Notes: generated by a model not told the origin, from the sequence alone. DNA of 64,000 nt from Rubrivivax gelatinosus IL144 (GCF_000284255.1 NC_017075.1:3410001-3474000); one strand, 5' to 3'; counted from the stretch's first letter, positions 47,896 through 58,417 are shown. A program made the numbers and translations.

Positions 47896-49140
47896 TCAAG
47901 CCAGCGCCAGCCGCCGGCGGTGCACCGCCAGGCCGACGAAGGACGCCGACAGCACGCCCAGCGCCATCGCCACGGCCGAGCCGCCGAAGACGGCCTGTGG
48001 CAGGCCGGCGTCCATCAGCGCGCCGAACACCGGCGCGGCCATCGCGTTGCCGGTGTCCAGCCCCGAATAGACGGTGCCGTAGACACGCCCGGTGGCGCCC
48101 GGCGGCGCGGCGCGCTTGATCAGCATGTCGCGCGAGGGGCCGGCCAGCCCGGTGCCGAAACCGGCCAGCGACGCCACCGCCAACGCCACCATGCCCGGCA
48201 GCCAGCCGCTGGCCACCAGCAGCAGCATCGCCGCGGCCAGCGCCATCGCCGCGGCGATGATGCGTTCCAGGCGTTCGGTGCGGTCGATGAGGAAGCCGCC
48301 GACGATCATGCCGGCCGCGCTGGCCAGCATGTAGCCGGTGACGACGAAGGCCGTGGCTTCCAGCGGCAGGCCGTACATGCGGCCCAGCGCCGGGCTGGCG
48401 AAGCTCTGGATCGCCGCCAGCGCCACCGTCGTCCAGAAGAAGAACGAGAAGCACAGCCAGACGCTGGGCAGCTTCAGGAAAGCCATCGGGTGCTCGCCGC
48501 CGCCGGCCGCGGCGCTGCGCGTGGCGGCGACGTGGGCCTCGTGGTGGTCGTCGATCAGGTCGCGGCGCAGCACCAGCAGCGCCAGCACCACCGCGGCCAG
48601 CACGGCGCAGCCCAGATAGGCGGCACGCCAGGAGCCGAACGCCGTGTTCAGGCCGATCAGGAACACCGGCGCCAGCGCCCAGCCGAGGTTGCCGCTGATG
48701 CCGTGCACCGAGAACGCATGGCCCAGGCGCTGCGGCGAGACGCGCCGGTTGAGGATCGTGAAGTCCGCCGGGTGCAGCGGCGCGTTGCCCAGCCCGGCCA
48801 GCACCGCCGCCACCGCCAGGCCGCCGAAGCCCTGCGCCGAAGCCGCCGCCAGCGAGCCGGCGACGAAACAGGCCATCGCGCCGTAGAGCACCGGGCGTGC
48901 GCCGATGCGGTCGACGACGAAACCCGCCAGCGCCTGGCCGATGCCCGAGACGACGAAGAACACCGTCACCAGCAGCCCGAGTTCGGAATAGCTGAGCCCG
49001 AAGTCGCGGATGAACGCCGGGAACATCGGCGGCAGCAGCAGGTGGAAGAAGTGCGAGCTGCCGTGCGCGAGGCCGATCAGCGAGATCGTCGCGACGTCGC
49101 GGCGGGCGTCGCCGGCGGGCGTGGAGGCGGTCGTGGTCAT
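47896..49140 (-). CDS. MFS transporter, Fsr-like
   Basis: 414 aa, 12 membrane segments, start ATG 49140. AHGSSHFFHLLLPPMFPAFI near the N-terminus and FVVDRIGARPVL in the loop between segments 2 and 3 match the fosmidomycin-resistance (Fsr) branch of MFS. LGNAPLHPADFTILNRRVSP is the second signature of this group, and GGFLIDRTERLERI repeats the loop motif in the second half. Substrate unknown. An AraC-family gene is divergent, with 65 bases between, and probably regulates it. Confidence 0.9.
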   Translation of the reverse strand: MTTTASTPAGDARRDVATISLIGLAHGSSHFFHLLLPPMFPAFIRDFGLSYSELGLLVTVFFVVSGIGQALAGFVVDRIGARPVLYGAMACFVAGSLAAASAQGFGGLAVAAVLAGLGNAPLHPADFTILNRRVSPQRLGHAFSVHGISGNLGWALAPVFLIGLNTAFGSWRAAYLGCAVLAAVVLALLVLRRDLIDDHHEAHVAATRSAAAGGGEHPMAFLKLPSVWLCFSFFFWTTVALAAIQSFASPALGRMYGLPLEATAFVVTGYMLASAAGMIVGGFLIDRTERLERIIAAAMALAAAMLLLVASGWLPGMVALAVASLAGFGTGLAGPSRDMLIKRAAPPGATGRVYGTVYSGLDTGNAMAAPVFGALMDAGLPQAVFGGSAVAMALGVLSASFVGLAVHRRRLALA

Positions 49141-49205
49141 GAAAAGCAGCGTAGCGGCGCGCTTCGCGGCGCAGTTACGATGGTCGGCCAACTTCTGTCG
49201 AATCC

Positions 49206-50042
49206 GTGCCACGCCCTGCCCGCCCCCGCGCCTCGCGCAGCGAATTGCCGCTGGACCCGGCGGTGCACGCCCCCAGCGCCGCCCACCCGGTCTGGGTGCG
49301 CAAACGCGCCTTGCGCGCGGCGACACGCATCGTGCCGCACCGCCACCCGTGGGCGCAGGTGGCGTTCTCGGCCACCGGCGTCGTGCGCCTGACGGTGCCC
49401 GACCACACCTTCATCGTGCCGCCGACGCGTGTCGTCTGGGTGCCGCCCGACGTCGAGCACTTCGTCTCGGTCGTCGAGGACGCCGAGCTGGTGACGATGT
49501 ACGTGCTGCAGGACCAGCCCCGCGGCCCGCAGCCGCTGGCCGGCAGCGCCGCCGGCGACTGGAGCCGCTGTCGCGTGCTCGAAGCCTCGCCGCTGCTGCG
49601 TGAGCTGGTGACCGAACTGGCGCGCGAAGACGTGGTGCAGGAACCGGCGCGCGAACACTGCCTGGCCGCGCTGCTGCAGGACGAGCTGGCACGAGCCCGG
49701 CCGCTGCCGCTGGGCGTACGCCTGCCGGCCGACAAACGATTGCGCGCGCTGTGCGACGCCGTGCTCGACGACCCGGCGCGCCACGACAGCCTGGAGGGCT
49801 GGGCGCAGGAAGCCGGCGCCAGCGTGCGAACCGTCGCACGCCTGTTCCGCCAGGAGCTGGACACGAGTTTTGCCGCCTGGCGCCAGCAGGTGCTGCTGGC
49901 CAAGGCGCTGTCGATGGCCGCGGCGCGCCGGCCGATGAGCCACATCGCCGCCGAACTGGGCTACGCCAGCCCCAGCGCCTTCAGCGCGATGGTGCGGCGC
50001 GCCGTCGGCATGCCGCCCAGCCGTTTCTTCAACGCGGGCTGA
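49206..50042 (+). CDS. AraC-family transcriptional regulator with N-terminal cupin domain
   Basis: 278 aa, start GTG 49206 in the short gap opposite the MFS gene. N-terminal cupin half: HRHPWAQVAFSATGVVRLTV and FIVPPTRVVWVPPDVEHFV. C-terminal double helix-turn-helix: LEGWAQEAGASVRTVARLFRQE and MSHIAAELGYASPSAFSAMVRRAVG, ending PSRFF. The form matches YkgA/RhaS-type small-molecule regulators that control a neighbouring exporter. Confidence 0.92.
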   Translation: MPRPARPRASRSELPLDPAVHAPSAAHPVWVRKRALRAATRIVPHRHPWAQVAFSATGVVRLTVPDHTFIVPPTRVVWVPPDVEHFVSVVEDAELVTMYVLQDQPRGPQPLAGSAAGDWSRCRVLEASPLLRELVTELAREDVVQEPAREHCLAALLQDELARARPLPLGVRLPADKRLRALCDAVLDDPARHDSLEGWAQEAGASVRTVARLFRQELDTSFAAWRQQVLLAKALSMAAARRPMSHIAAELGYASPSAFSAMVRRAVGMPPSRFFNAG

Positions 50043-50121
50043 TCAGGCCCCGGCGGGTTGACGCCTTGCCTGCGGCCACAATCTGGGGCTGCAGCGGCCG
50101 CAGGCCGCACGAGAGACATCG

Positions 50122-51240
50122 ATGGACACCGACGAGATCGTCTACGACTACACCCGCCAGGACGCCAGCGGCGCGAGCTGCACCGCGCACGCCTGGGCCA
50201 AGGTGCCCGCCGCGCTGCCGCCGGCCGAACGCGAGGCCGCCAAGGCGCGCATCGCCGAGCTGCTGAAAGCCCGCGACGCGGTGCTGGTGGCCCACTACTA
50301 CGTCGATGGCGACTTGCAGGACCTGGCGCTGGCCACCGGCGGCATCGTCGCCGACTCGCTGGAGATGGCGCGTTTCGGCCGCGACCATGCGGCGAAGACG
50401 CTGGTCGTCGCCGGCGTGCGTTTCATGGGCGAGAGCGCCAAGATCCTGTCGCCCGACAAACGCGTGCTGATGCCCGACCTGGACGCCACCTGCTCGCTGG
50501 ACCTGGGCTGCCCGGCCGACGAGTTCGCCGCGTTCTGCGACGCCCATCCCGACCGCGAGGTCGTCGTCTACGCCAACACCAGCGCCGCGGTGAAGGCACG
50601 TGCCGACTGGATGGTGACCAGCTCCTGCGCGCTGGCGATCGTCGAACACCTGAAGAACCAGGGCCGCAAGATCCTCTGGGCGCCCGACCGCCACCTCGGC
50701 CGCTACATCCAGGAGCAGACCGGCGCCGACATGCTGATGTGGAACGGCGCCTGCATCGTGCACGACGAGTTCAAGGGACTGGAGCTGGACCTGCTCAAGC
50801 GCGAGCACCCCGGCGCGATGGTGCTGGTGCACCCCGAGTCGCCGGCCTCGGTGGTCGCGCAGGCCGACGTCGTCGGCAGCACCTCGCAGCTGCTGAATGC
50901 CGTGATCCGCGGCGACGCGCCGGCCTACATCGTCGCCACCGACAACGGCATCCTGCACCGCATGCGCCAGCTGGCGCCGGGCAAGACGCTGATCGAGGCG
51001 CCGACCGCCGGCAACAGCGCCACCTGCAAGAGCTGCGCGCACTGCCCGTGGATGGCGATGAACGCGCTGCAGGGCGTGCTCGCCTGCCTGGAGCACGGCG
51101 CCGGCGAGATCACCGTGCCCGAACCGACCCGCGCCCAGGCGCTGGGCTGCATCGAACGCATGCTGGACTTCGTGCAGCGCCATCCGGCGGCCGTCGCGAA
51201 GCCGGCGCAAGGGTTTGTTCCGAACGTGGGGGTTGCATGA
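50122..51240 (+). CDS. nadA: quinolinate synthase
   Basis: 372 aa iron-sulfur enzyme that makes quinolinate from iminoaspartate and dihydroxyacetone phosphate, the second step of de novo NAD synthesis. [22 protein letters not shown] and [10 protein letters not shown] are NadA blocks. Candidate cluster cysteines are in [20 protein letters not shown] and CKSCAHCPW. Length fits the longer proteobacterial form. It ends inside the nadC start (ATGA), so both enzymes are co-made. Confidence 0.97.
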   Translation: MDTDEIVYDYTRQDASGASCTAHAWAKVPAALPPAEREAAKARIAELLKARDAVLVAHYYVDGDLQDLALATGGIVADSLEMARFGRDHAAKTLVVAGVRFMGESAKILSPDKRVLMPDLDATCSLDLGCPADEFAAFCDAHPDREVVVYANTSAAVKARADWMVTSSCALAIVEHLKNQGRKILWAPDRHLGRYIQEQTGADMLMWNGACIVHDEFKGLELDLLKREHPGAMVLVHPESPASVVAQADVVGSTSQLLNAVIRGDAPAYIVATDNGILHRMRQLAPGKTLIEAPTAGNSATCKSCAHCPWMAMNALQGVLACLEHGAGEITVPEPTRAQALGCIERMLDFVQRHPAAVAKPAQGFVPNVGVA

Positions 51241-52094
51241 ACGAGACGCTGGAGATCGCGCGCGAGCGCAACGTGCGCGACGCGATCGCCGAGGACCTGG
51301 GCGACGGCGACTGGACCGGGATGCTGGTGCCGGCCGAACGCCGCGTGAAGGCACGCGTCATCGCGCGCGAACGCGCGGTGCTCTGCGGCCGCGACTGGTT
51401 CGACGCCGTCGTGCGAACGCTGGACCCCGCCGCGCGCATCGCCTGGCGGGTCGAGGAAGGCGAATGGATGGTGCCCGACGCACCCGTCGTTGAGATCGAG
51501 GGCCAGGCGCGTGCGCTGCTGGCCGCCGAACGCCCGGCGCTGAACTTCATCCAGCTGCTGTCCTGCACCGCCACCGAGGCCCGCCGCCACGTCGAGGCGG
51601 TGGCCGGCGCCTCGCCGCTGCCCGAAGGCTGCGCGATCCTGGACACGCGCAAGACGATTCCCGGCCTGCGCCAGGCGCAGAAGTACGCGGTACGCGTCGG
51701 CGGCGGCCGCAACCAGCGCCTGGCGCTGTGGCACGGCATCCTGATCAAGGAGAACCACATCGCCGCGGCCGGCGGCGTCGGCCAGGTGCTGGCCAACGCG
51801 CGGGCGCTGAACGCCGGCGTCGAGATCCAGATCGAGGTCGAAACGCTGGAGCAGCTGCGCGAGGCGCTGGCCGCCGGCGCGACCAGCGTGCTGCTGGACA
51901 ACTTCGACCTCGAGCGCATGCGCGAGGCGGTGGCGATCAACGCCGGCCGCGCGCTGCTGGAGGTCTCGGGCAGCGTGCAGCTCGAGCAGCTGCGTGCCAT
52001 CGCCGCCACCGGCGTGCACCGCATCTCGATCGGCAAGCTGACCAAGGACGTCAAGGCGGTCGACTTCTCGATGCGGGTCGTCGAGGAGTTCTGA
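51237..52094 (+). CDS. nadC: nicotinate-nucleotide pyrophosphorylase (quinolinate phosphoribosyltransferase)
   Basis: 285 aa. It converts quinolinate and PRPP to nicotinate mononucleotide, the third step of the pathway. The phosphoribosyl core is complete: [56 protein letters not shown], then [19 protein letters not shown] and [16 protein letters not shown]. It follows nadA with a 4-base overlap. nadB, for the first step, is on the opposite strand 2.3 kb downstream. Confidence 0.97.
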   Translation: MNETLEIARERNVRDAIAEDLGDGDWTGMLVPAERRVKARVIARERAVLCGRDWFDAVVRTLDPAARIAWRVEEGEWMVPDAPVVEIEGQARALLAAERPALNFIQLLSCTATEARRHVEAVAGASPLPEGCAILDTRKTIPGLRQAQKYAVRVGGGRNQRLALWHGILIKENHIAAAGGVGQVLANARALNAGVEIQIEVETLEQLREALAAGATSVLLDNFDLERMREAVAINAGRALLEVSGSVQLEQLRAIAATGVHRISIGKLTKDVKAVDFSMRVVEEF

Positions 52095-52166
52095 GCGCCG
52101 CGGCCTCAAGTCCGGCGTGCCGCGGCCGATAAACCGCAAGCACGAAAACCCGCGCGAGGCCTAGCG

Positions 52167-52457
52167 ATGAGCATCGATTTCACGTCGATCCACAACCACA
52201 ACGAGAACGCCGTGTTCGAGGCCGTGCTGGCCGCGGCCCCGGCCCACCCGGGGCTGGCCGGCGACGGCGAACTGCTCGCCGACGTCGCTTGCTTCGCGCT
52301 GAACCGGCTGCAGCCGCGCTACATCCGCCACGCGGTCGACTTCTCGTTCTACCTCAGCGAGCGCGAACGCGAGGAGAGCGCCCGGCAGATCGCCGAGGCG
52401 GTGGACTTCGCCTTCGGCTTCGTCCAGGCCCGGGTGGCGATGCGCGCCCGCGGTTGA
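52167..52457 (+). CDS. ComFB-family protein (late competence ComFB domain)
   Basis: 96 aa. It reads SIDFTSIHNHNENAVFEAVL, then LADVACFALNRLQPRYIRH, VDFSFYLSEREREESARQI. The ALNRL-PRYI centre is the ComFB signature. Classical Bacillus ComFB has a zinc cysteine cluster that is lacking here (single Cys). ComFB-domain proteins in cyanobacteria bind cyclic di-GMP, so a signalling role next to the chemotaxis receptor is possible; this is an inference from family knowledge. It lies 72 bases after nadC and 111 bases before the receptor gene. Confidence 0.82.
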   Translation: MSIDFTSIHNHNENAVFEAVLAAAPAHPGLAGDGELLADVACFALNRLQPRYIRHAVDFSFYLSEREREESARQIAEAVDFAFGFVQARVAMRARG

Positions 52458-52568
52458 TCTGACGCAGGCAGCGGCGCCGAAACGCCGCAAGCGCGCTTCA
52501 GTCGCGCAGCACTCGGTCGATATGAGGGTTAACCCGAAGTCCGACGGACTCTCCCTCATTCCGGACCG

Positions 52569-54374
52569 ATGAAGTACCTTCGATCGGCCTCGCTGCGTGC
52601 GCGCCTCGTCGCGACGACGGCGGGCCTTGTCCTGGCCGGCCTGGCCGGCCTCACCGTCGTCAATGCGATCGGCGCCCGCCACGAGGCGCTGCAGCAGCTG
52701 GGCAGCCAGACCACGGCGCTGGCCCGCGCCCACGCCGCCGACATCGGCGGCTGGGTCGCCCAGCACCAGCAAGTCGTGCATTCGATGGCCGCCGGCGCCG
52801 CGGCCGCCGACCCGCTGCCGGCGCTGCGCCAGGCCGAAGCCGCCGGCGGCTTCGACACCACCTACGTCGGCCACGCCGACCGGCGCATCGAGTTCTCCAA
52901 ACCGCAGGACCTGCCGCCGGGCTACGACCCGACCGCACGCCCCTGGTACCAACAGGCCGCGGCCGCCTCCGGCCAGCCGGTGCTGACCGCGCCCTATCTC
53001 GACGCGGCGACGAAGAAGCTGGTCGTCACCTTCGCCCAGGCCCTGGACGGCGGCCAGGCGGTCGTCGCCGGCGACGTCTTCATGGACGGCGTCGTCAAGG
53101 TCGTCGGCTCGATCCGGCCGACGCCGGGCACCAGCGCCTTCATCGTCTCGCGCGCCGGCCAGGTGGTCGTGCACGAAGACGCGGCGCGTGTGCTGAAGCC
53201 GGCGGCAGAGCTGTCGCCGGGGCTGGCGCCCGAGGCGCTGGCGGCGCTGGGCGGCCGCGAAGGCCTGGCCGAACTGGAGATCGCCGGCCAGCCGCGCCTG
53301 CTGCGCGCCGAGCCGATCGCCGGCACCGACTGGCTGCTGGTGCTGGCGCTGGACCGCGGCGAAGCGCTGGCCGGCGTCATGGCGATGGTCTGGCAGTCGG
53401 TCGCCGCCAGCCTGGTGGTGACCGTCGTCGCGGTGCTGCTGCTGGCCTGGACGCTGGGCCGCCAGCTGCGCCGCCTGAAGGCGCTGGACCACGCGATGGC
53501 CGAAGCCGCCTCGGGTGACGGCGACCTGGGCCAGCGCCTGCCCAGCGAGGGCGGCGACGAACTCGCCAGCATCGCGCGCCACTTCAACGCCTTCGTCGCC
53601 AAGATCGAGCTGGCGGTGCGCCAGATCCGCGACGCCAGCGACTCGGTGCACGTCGCCGCGGGCGAGATCGCCGGCGGCAACGCCGACCTGTCGGCACGCA
53701 CCGAGCAGACCGCCGCCAGCCTGCAGCGCGCCGCCAGCGCGATGCAGCAGATCACCGGCACCGGCCGCGAGAGCGCCGACTCGGCGCGCATCGCGCACGA
53801 CCTGGCGACCAGCGCCGCCGAGGTCGCCTCCCGCGGCGGCGAGGTGGTGCAGCGCGTCGTGACGACGATGGACGAGATCAACCAGGCCTCGCACCGCATC
53901 GCCGACATCACCGGCGTCATCGACGGCATCGCCTTCCAGACCAACATCCTGGCGCTCAACGCGGCAGTGGAAGCGGCGCGTGCCGGCGAGGAAGGCCGCG
54001 GCTTCGCCGTCGTCGCCAGCGAGGTGCGCGCGCTGGCACAGCGTTCGGCAGCGGCGGCACGCGAGATCAAGGGCCTGATCGGCGCCTCGGTCGACAAGGT
54101 CGAGAACGGCGCCGCACTGGTGGCCGAAGCCGGCCGCACGATGGAGGAACTGGTCGCCGGCGTGCAGCGTGTCAACGACACGATCGGCGAGATCACCGCC
54201 GCCGCGGCGGCCCAGCACGAGGAGATCGTGCAGGCCGACGCCGCCGTCGGCGAACTCGACCGCGCGACGCAGCAGAACGCGGCGCTGGTCGAGCAGTCGG
54301 CGGCCGCCGCGCAGTCGCTGCACGAGCAGGCCGAGCGCCTGGCCGGCGTCGTGCGGGGCTTTCGCCTCGGCTGA
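52569..54374 (+). CDS. methyl-accepting chemotaxis protein
   Basis: 601 aa. First membrane segment about residues 11-34 ([17 protein letters not shown]); a periplasmic dCache-like sensor ([23 protein letters not shown]) follows; second segment about 277-297 ([18 protein letters not shown]); then HAMP ([22 protein letters not shown]), and a long methylated coiled-coil with the hairpin tip [28 protein letters not shown]. It lacks a C-terminal CheR pentapeptide. The ligand is unknown. No che genes are near, so it probably uses pathway proteins encoded elsewhere. It ends exactly where nadB stops on the other strand. Confidence 0.95.
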   Translation: MKYLRSASLRARLVATTAGLVLAGLAGLTVVNAIGARHEALQQLGSQTTALARAHAADIGGWVAQHQQVVHSMAAGAAAADPLPALRQAEAAGGFDTTYVGHADRRIEFSKPQDLPPGYDPTARPWYQQAAAASGQPVLTAPYLDAATKKLVVTFAQALDGGQAVVAGDVFMDGVVKVVGSIRPTPGTSAFIVSRAGQVVVHEDAARVLKPAAELSPGLAPEALAALGGREGLAELEIAGQPRLLRAEPIAGTDWLLVLALDRGEALAGVMAMVWQSVAASLVVTVVAVLLLAWTLGRQLRRLKALDHAMAEAASGDGDLGQRLPSEGGDELASIARHFNAFVAKIELAVRQIRDASDSVHVAAGEIAGGNADLSARTEQTAASLQRAASAMQQITGTGRESADSARIAHDLATSAAEVASRGGEVVQRVVTTMDEINQASHRIADITGVIDGIAFQTNILALNAAVEAARAGEEGRGFAVVASEVRALAQRSAAAAREIKGLIGASVDKVENGAALVAEAGRTMEELVAGVQRVNDTIGEITAAAAAQHEEIVQADAAVGELDRATQQNAALVEQSAAAAQSLHEQAERLAGVVRGFRLG

Positions 54375-55991
54375 TCAGCGCTTCGGGCTCTTGGCCGGGC
54401 GGATCAGCACGGTCGGGAAGCTGACCGGCAGCGTGTCCGGGAAGTCGCGGCTGAAGTGCAGGCCGCGGCTCTCGTGGCGGCGCAGCGCCGAGCGCACGAT
54501 CAGCTCGGCGCAGCCGACGAGGTTGCGCAGCTCCAGCAGGTCGCGCGTGACGCGGAAGTTGGCGTAGTAGTCGTCGATCTCGTCGCGCAGCAGCTTGATG
54601 CGGTGCAGCGCGCGCTCCAGCCGGCGCGTGGTGCGCACGATGCCGACGTAGTTCCACATCAGCAGGCGCAGCTCGTCCCAGTTGTGGGCGATGACGACCT
54701 CCTCGTCGGCGTCCTCGACCTGGCTCTCGTCCCAGGGCGGCGGCAGCGCCGGCAGGTCGCCGGCGGTGGCCAGGATGCGTTCGGCGCAGGTGCGGCCCAG
54801 CACCGCGCACTCCAGCAGCGAGTTGCTCGCCAGACGGTTGGCGCCGTGCAGGCCGGTATAGGCGGTCTCGCCGATCGCGTACAGGCCCGGCAGGTCGCTG
54901 CGGCCGTCGAGGTCGGTGACGACGCCGCCGCAGCTGTAGTGCGCCGCCGGCACCACCGGGATCGGCTGGCGCGCGATGTCGATGCCGAGCTCCAGGCAGC
55001 GCGCGTGGATCGTCGGGAAGTGCGACTTCAGGAAGTCCTCGCCCAGGTGCGTGGCGTCCAGCCACACGTGGTCCAGGCCGTGTTTCTTCATCTCGAAGTC
55101 GATCGCGCGGGCGACGATGTCGCGCGGCGCGAGTTCGGCACGCTCGTCGTGCGCCGGCATGAAGCGCGTGCCGTCGGGCAGGCGCAGCAGGCCGCCTTCG
55201 CCGCGCAGCGCCTCGGTGATCAGGAAGCTGCGCTCCTGCGGGTGGTACAGGCAGGTCGGGTGGAACTGCACGAACTCCATGTTCGCGACGCGGCAGCCGG
55301 CGCGCCAGGCCATCGCGACGCCGTCGCCGGTGGCGGTGTCGGGGTTGCTGGTGTAGCGGTAGACCTTGCCCAGGCCGCCGGTGGCCAGCACCACGGCCGA
55401 CGCGGCCAGCGTCTCGACGCGGCGCTTGTCCATGTCCAGCGCGTAGACGCCGTAGCAGCGCGGCGTCTCGTCGCGCTTGAGGTGGCGCGAGGTGATCAGG
55501 TCCACCGCCATCCAGCGCTCGCGCAGGCTGATGTTCGGGTGCGCGGCGGCGCGCGCCAGCAGCGCGTCGTGGATCGCGCGGCCGGTGGCGTCGGCGGCGT
55601 GGGCGATGCGGCGCACCGCGTGGCCACCTTCGCGCGTCAGATGCAGGCCCAGCGGGCCGTCTGGGTCGACCGAGAACGGCACGCCGGCGTCGACCAGCCA
55701 GGCGATCGCCGCGGCGCTGCGCTCGGCGATGAAACGTGCGGTGTTCTCGTCGACCAGGCCGGCGCCGGCCTCCTGCGTGTCGCGCACGTGCGACTCGATG
55801 CTGTCGTCCTGGCCCAGCACGCCGACGATGCCGCCTTGCGCCCAGGCGGTGGCGCCTTCGCCCAGCGCGCGCTTGGCGAGCACGATGACCGGCCGCGTGT
55901 CGGCGATGTTCAGCGCGACGACGAGTCCGGCCAGGCCGGCCCCGACGACGACGACGGGCGCGGTGCCCGGAGCAGTGGAATCCGTGGACAT
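54375..55991 (-). CDS. nadB: L-aspartate oxidase
   Basis: 538 aa flavoenzyme; it oxidises L-aspartate to iminoaspartate, the first step of de novo NAD synthesis. FAD-binding motif VVVGAGLAGLVVALNIA (residues 15-31), then AWAQGGIVGVLG, RHLKRD, ELVQFHPTCLYHP-type sequence, GEGGLLRLPDGTRFMP, and HYSCGGVVTDLDGRSDLPGLYAIGE identify NadB over succinate dehydrogenase. Active for the substrate of nadA, on the opposite strand. Its stop abuts the chemotaxis-receptor stop within a TGATCA hexamer. An 83-base gap separates its start from the end of the TRAP operon, so read-through is possible. Confidence 0.96.
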   Translation of the reverse strand: MSTDSTAPGTAPVVVVGAGLAGLVVALNIADTRPVIVLAKRALGEGATAWAQGGIVGVLGQDDSIESHVRDTQEAGAGLVDENTARFIAERSAAAIAWLVDAGVPFSVDPDGPLGLHLTREGGHAVRRIAHAADATGRAIHDALLARAAAHPNISLRERWMAVDLITSRHLKRDETPRCYGVYALDMDKRRVETLAASAVVLATGGLGKVYRYTSNPDTATGDGVAMAWRAGCRVANMEFVQFHPTCLYHPQERSFLITEALRGEGGLLRLPDGTRFMPAHDERAELAPRDIVARAIDFEMKKHGLDHVWLDATHLGEDFLKSHFPTIHARCLELGIDIARQPIPVVPAAHYSCGGVVTDLDGRSDLPGLYAIGETAYTGLHGANRLASNSLLECAVLGRTCAERILATAGDLPALPPPWDESQVEDADEEVVIAHNWDELRLLMWNYVGIVRTTRRLERALHRIKLLRDEIDDYYANFRVTRDLLELRNLVGCAELIVRSALRRHESRGLHFSRDFPDTLPVSFPTVLIRPAKSPKR

Positions 55992-56074
55992 GGTGGCGCG
56001 GCGCGAGAGGCCGCTGGTTCCCGTGAGGAGAGGGGCATTCTACGAACGCGCCCTCCCCCGGCCCGCGCGCGATG

Positions 56075-57085
56075 TCAGCGCCCGCCGCGCAGCTTCTGCA
56101 GCTCGTGCTGGGTCTCGTTCCAGAGGTCCTGGCCGACCTGGGCGGCGACCGCGGCGTTGATCGCGCCCAGCTTGGAGCGCATGCGCGCCGTCTCCGCCGG
56201 CGGCAGCTCGACGACCTGCATGCCCTTGGCCTTGAGCTCGGCCAGCGCCTTGGCGGCTTCTGCGCGCGTGTCCTGGCGCTCGAAGTCGCGGCTCTTCACC
56301 GCGGCGTCCATCAGGATCTTCTTCTCGGTGGCCGAGAGCGAGTCCCACCAGCGCTTGCTGACGGTGACGATCCACGGGCTGTAGACGTGGTTGGTCACCG
56401 TGAGGTACTTCTGCACCTCGTAGAACTTGCTCGACAGGATGGTGTTGTACGGGTTCTCCTGGCCGTCGACGGCGCGCGTCTCCAGCGCGCTGAACAGCTC
56501 CGAGAACGGCAGCGGGATCGCGTTGGCGCCCAGGGTCTTGAAGGTGTCGAGGAACACCGGGTTCTGCATCACGCGCAGCTTGATGCCGGCGAGGTCCTCG
56601 AGCTTGGCCACCGGCCGCGTGCCGTTGGTCAGGTTGCGAAAGCCGTTCTCCCAGTAGACGAGGCCGACCAGTCCCTTGGGCTGCAGCGTCGCAATCACCT
56701 TCTGGCCCACCGGGCCGTCGAGCAGCGCGTCGGCTTCCTTGGCGTCGTTGACGAGGAAGGGCGTGTCCCACAGCGCCATCTCCTTGGAGATGCCGACCAG
56801 CGTCGCCGTCGAGCCGACCATCATCTCCTGCGCGCCGCCGATCAGCGCCTGCTGCATCTGCGTGTCCGGGCCCAGCGCGGCGGCGCCGATGGCACGCACC
56901 TTCATCTTGCCGCCGCTGGCCTTCTCGACCTCCTTGGCGAAGAGCATCACCGCGCGGCCCTGGTTGCTCTGCTCGTTGAGGCCGTAGCCGAAACGGATCA
57001 GGCGCGGCTTGATGTCCTGCGCGAACGCGGGGGCGACGGCGGCCGCGGCGAGCGCGGCGATGACGGTGCGGCGGAAGAGCTTCAC
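56075..57085 (-). CDS. TRAP transporter solute-binding protein (DctP family)
   Basis: 336 aa periplasmic binding protein. Signal peptide RRTVIAALAAAAVAPAFAQ. IRFGYGLNEQSNQGRAVMLFAKEVEKASGG and IKLRVMQNPVFLDTFKTLGANAIPLPFSELFSALETRAVDGQENP carry the family signature, including the Arg that holds a substrate carboxylate (KLRVMQNP). The last gene of the gntK-TRAP operon. The gluconokinase partner suggests gluconate or a related sugar acid as the substrate. Confidence 0.93.
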   Translation of the reverse strand: MKLFRRTVIAALAAAAVAPAFAQDIKPRLIRFGYGLNEQSNQGRAVMLFAKEVEKASGGKMKVRAIGAAALGPDTQMQQALIGGAQEMMVGSTATLVGISKEMALWDTPFLVNDAKEADALLDGPVGQKVIATLQPKGLVGLVYWENGFRNLTNGTRPVAKLEDLAGIKLRVMQNPVFLDTFKTLGANAIPLPFSELFSALETRAVDGQENPYNTILSSKFYEVQKYLTVTNHVYSPWIVTVSKRWWDSLSATEKKILMDAAVKSRDFERQDTRAEAAKALAELKAKGMQVVELPPAETARMRSKLGAINAAVAAQVGQDLWNETQHELQKLRGGR

Positions 57086-57116
57086 TTCGTTGTCTCCTGT
57101 CTGGACGTGGGAGGGA

Positions 57117-58406
57117 TCAGCGCAGCCACGCCAGCGGCGCGGTGACGATCTGCGGGAAGGCGACGAACAGCGCGAGGATCACGAGGTAGGTCGCGAGGAA
57201 GGGCGAGACGCCGCGCACCACCTGGTCCAGGCGCATGCGGCCGACGCCGGCGACGACGTTGAGCACCGTGCCCACCGGCGGCGTGATGAGCCCGATGGCG
57301 CCGTTGAGCACGAACATCAGGCCGAAGTAGACCGGGTCGATGCCGGCCTTGACGGCCACCGGCAGCATCACCGGCGCCAGGATCAGGATCGACGGCGTCA
57401 GGTCCAGCGCGGTGCCGACGGCGATCAGCGTGATCATCATCACCGCCATCAGCAGCTTGGGATGCTCGATCAGCGGCCCCAGCATGCCGGCCAGCGCCGC
57501 CGGCAGGTCGGCCAGCGTCACCATGTAGCTGGCCACCGAGGCGCCGGCGCAGAGGAACATCACGATGGCCGTGGTGCGCGCGGCGCGCACCAGCACGCCG
57601 TGCAGCTCGCGCCAGGACATCTCGCGGTGCACGAAGACCGCGACGACCAGCGCGTAGAAGGCGGCCACGACCGCGGCCTCGGTCGACGTGAACAGGCCGC
57701 TCTTCATGCCGCCGATGATGATCACCGGCATCAGCAAGGCCCAGAACGCGTCGACGGTGGCACGCCCGCGCGCGGCCAGCGGCAGCTTCTCGTCGCGCTG
57801 CACGTCGATGCCGCGCAGCACCAGCTTCCAGGCGATGACCAGGCCGACGCCCATGATGATCCCGGGCACGATGCCGGCCAGGAACAGCTGCGAGATCGAG
57901 GTGTTGGTCGTGACGCCGTAGATCACGAAGGGCATCGACGGCGGGATGATCGGCGCAATGATGCCGCCCGAGGCGATCAGCCCGGCCGAGGTGTTGGCCG
58001 GGTAGCCGTGGGCGCGCATCATCGGCAGCAGGATCGTCGCCAGCGCCGCGGTGTCGGCCAGCGCCGAGCCGCTCATGCTGGCCATCAGCACCGCCGCGCC
58101 GATCGTCACGAAGCCCAGCCCGCCGCGCACGTGGCCGACCCAGGCCTGGGCCATCGCGATGATGCGGCGGCTGATGCCGCCGGCGTTCATCAGCTCGCCG
58201 GCGAGGATGAAGAACGGCACCGCCAGCAGCGGGAAGCTGTCGATGCCGGCGACGAGGTTCTGCGCCAGCAGCTGGGTGTCGAAGAAGTCCAGCGCCCAGG
58301 CCATCGAGGCGCCGGTGAGCACGAGGGCGAAGGCCATCGGCATGCCCAGCGCCATCAGGCCGAGCATGGAACCGATGAAGAGCAGCGCGATGAGGGCGGT
58401 GTCCAC
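57117..58406 (-). CDS. TRAP transporter large permease (DctM family)
   Basis: 429 aa, start GTG 58406 with AAGGA seven bases upstream. Twelve or so membrane segments. MSGSALADTAALATILLPMM and SGGIIAPIIPPSMPFVIYGVTTNTSISQLFLAGIVPG match DctM. Its stop is 31 bases before the start of the binding-protein gene. It uses the sodium or proton gradient to move the bound substrate. Confidence 0.95.
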   Translation of the reverse strand: MDTALIALLFIGSMLGLMALGMPMAFALVLTGASMAWALDFFDTQLLAQNLVAGIDSFPLLAVPFFILAGELMNAGGISRRIIAMAQAWVGHVRGGLGFVTIGAAVLMASMSGSALADTAALATILLPMMRAHGYPANTSAGLIASGGIIAPIIPPSMPFVIYGVTTNTSISQLFLAGIVPGIIMGVGLVIAWKLVLRGIDVQRDEKLPLAARGRATVDAFWALLMPVIIIGGMKSGLFTSTEAAVVAAFYALVVAVFVHREMSWRELHGVLVRAARTTAIVMFLCAGASVASYMVTLADLPAALAGMLGPLIEHPKLLMAVMMITLIAVGTALDLTPSILILAPVMLPVAVKAGIDPVYFGLMFVLNGAIGLITPPVGTVLNVVAGVGRMRLDQVVRGVSPFLATYLVILALFVAFPQIVTAPLAWLR

Positions 58407-58417
58407 GGGCGCTTCCT

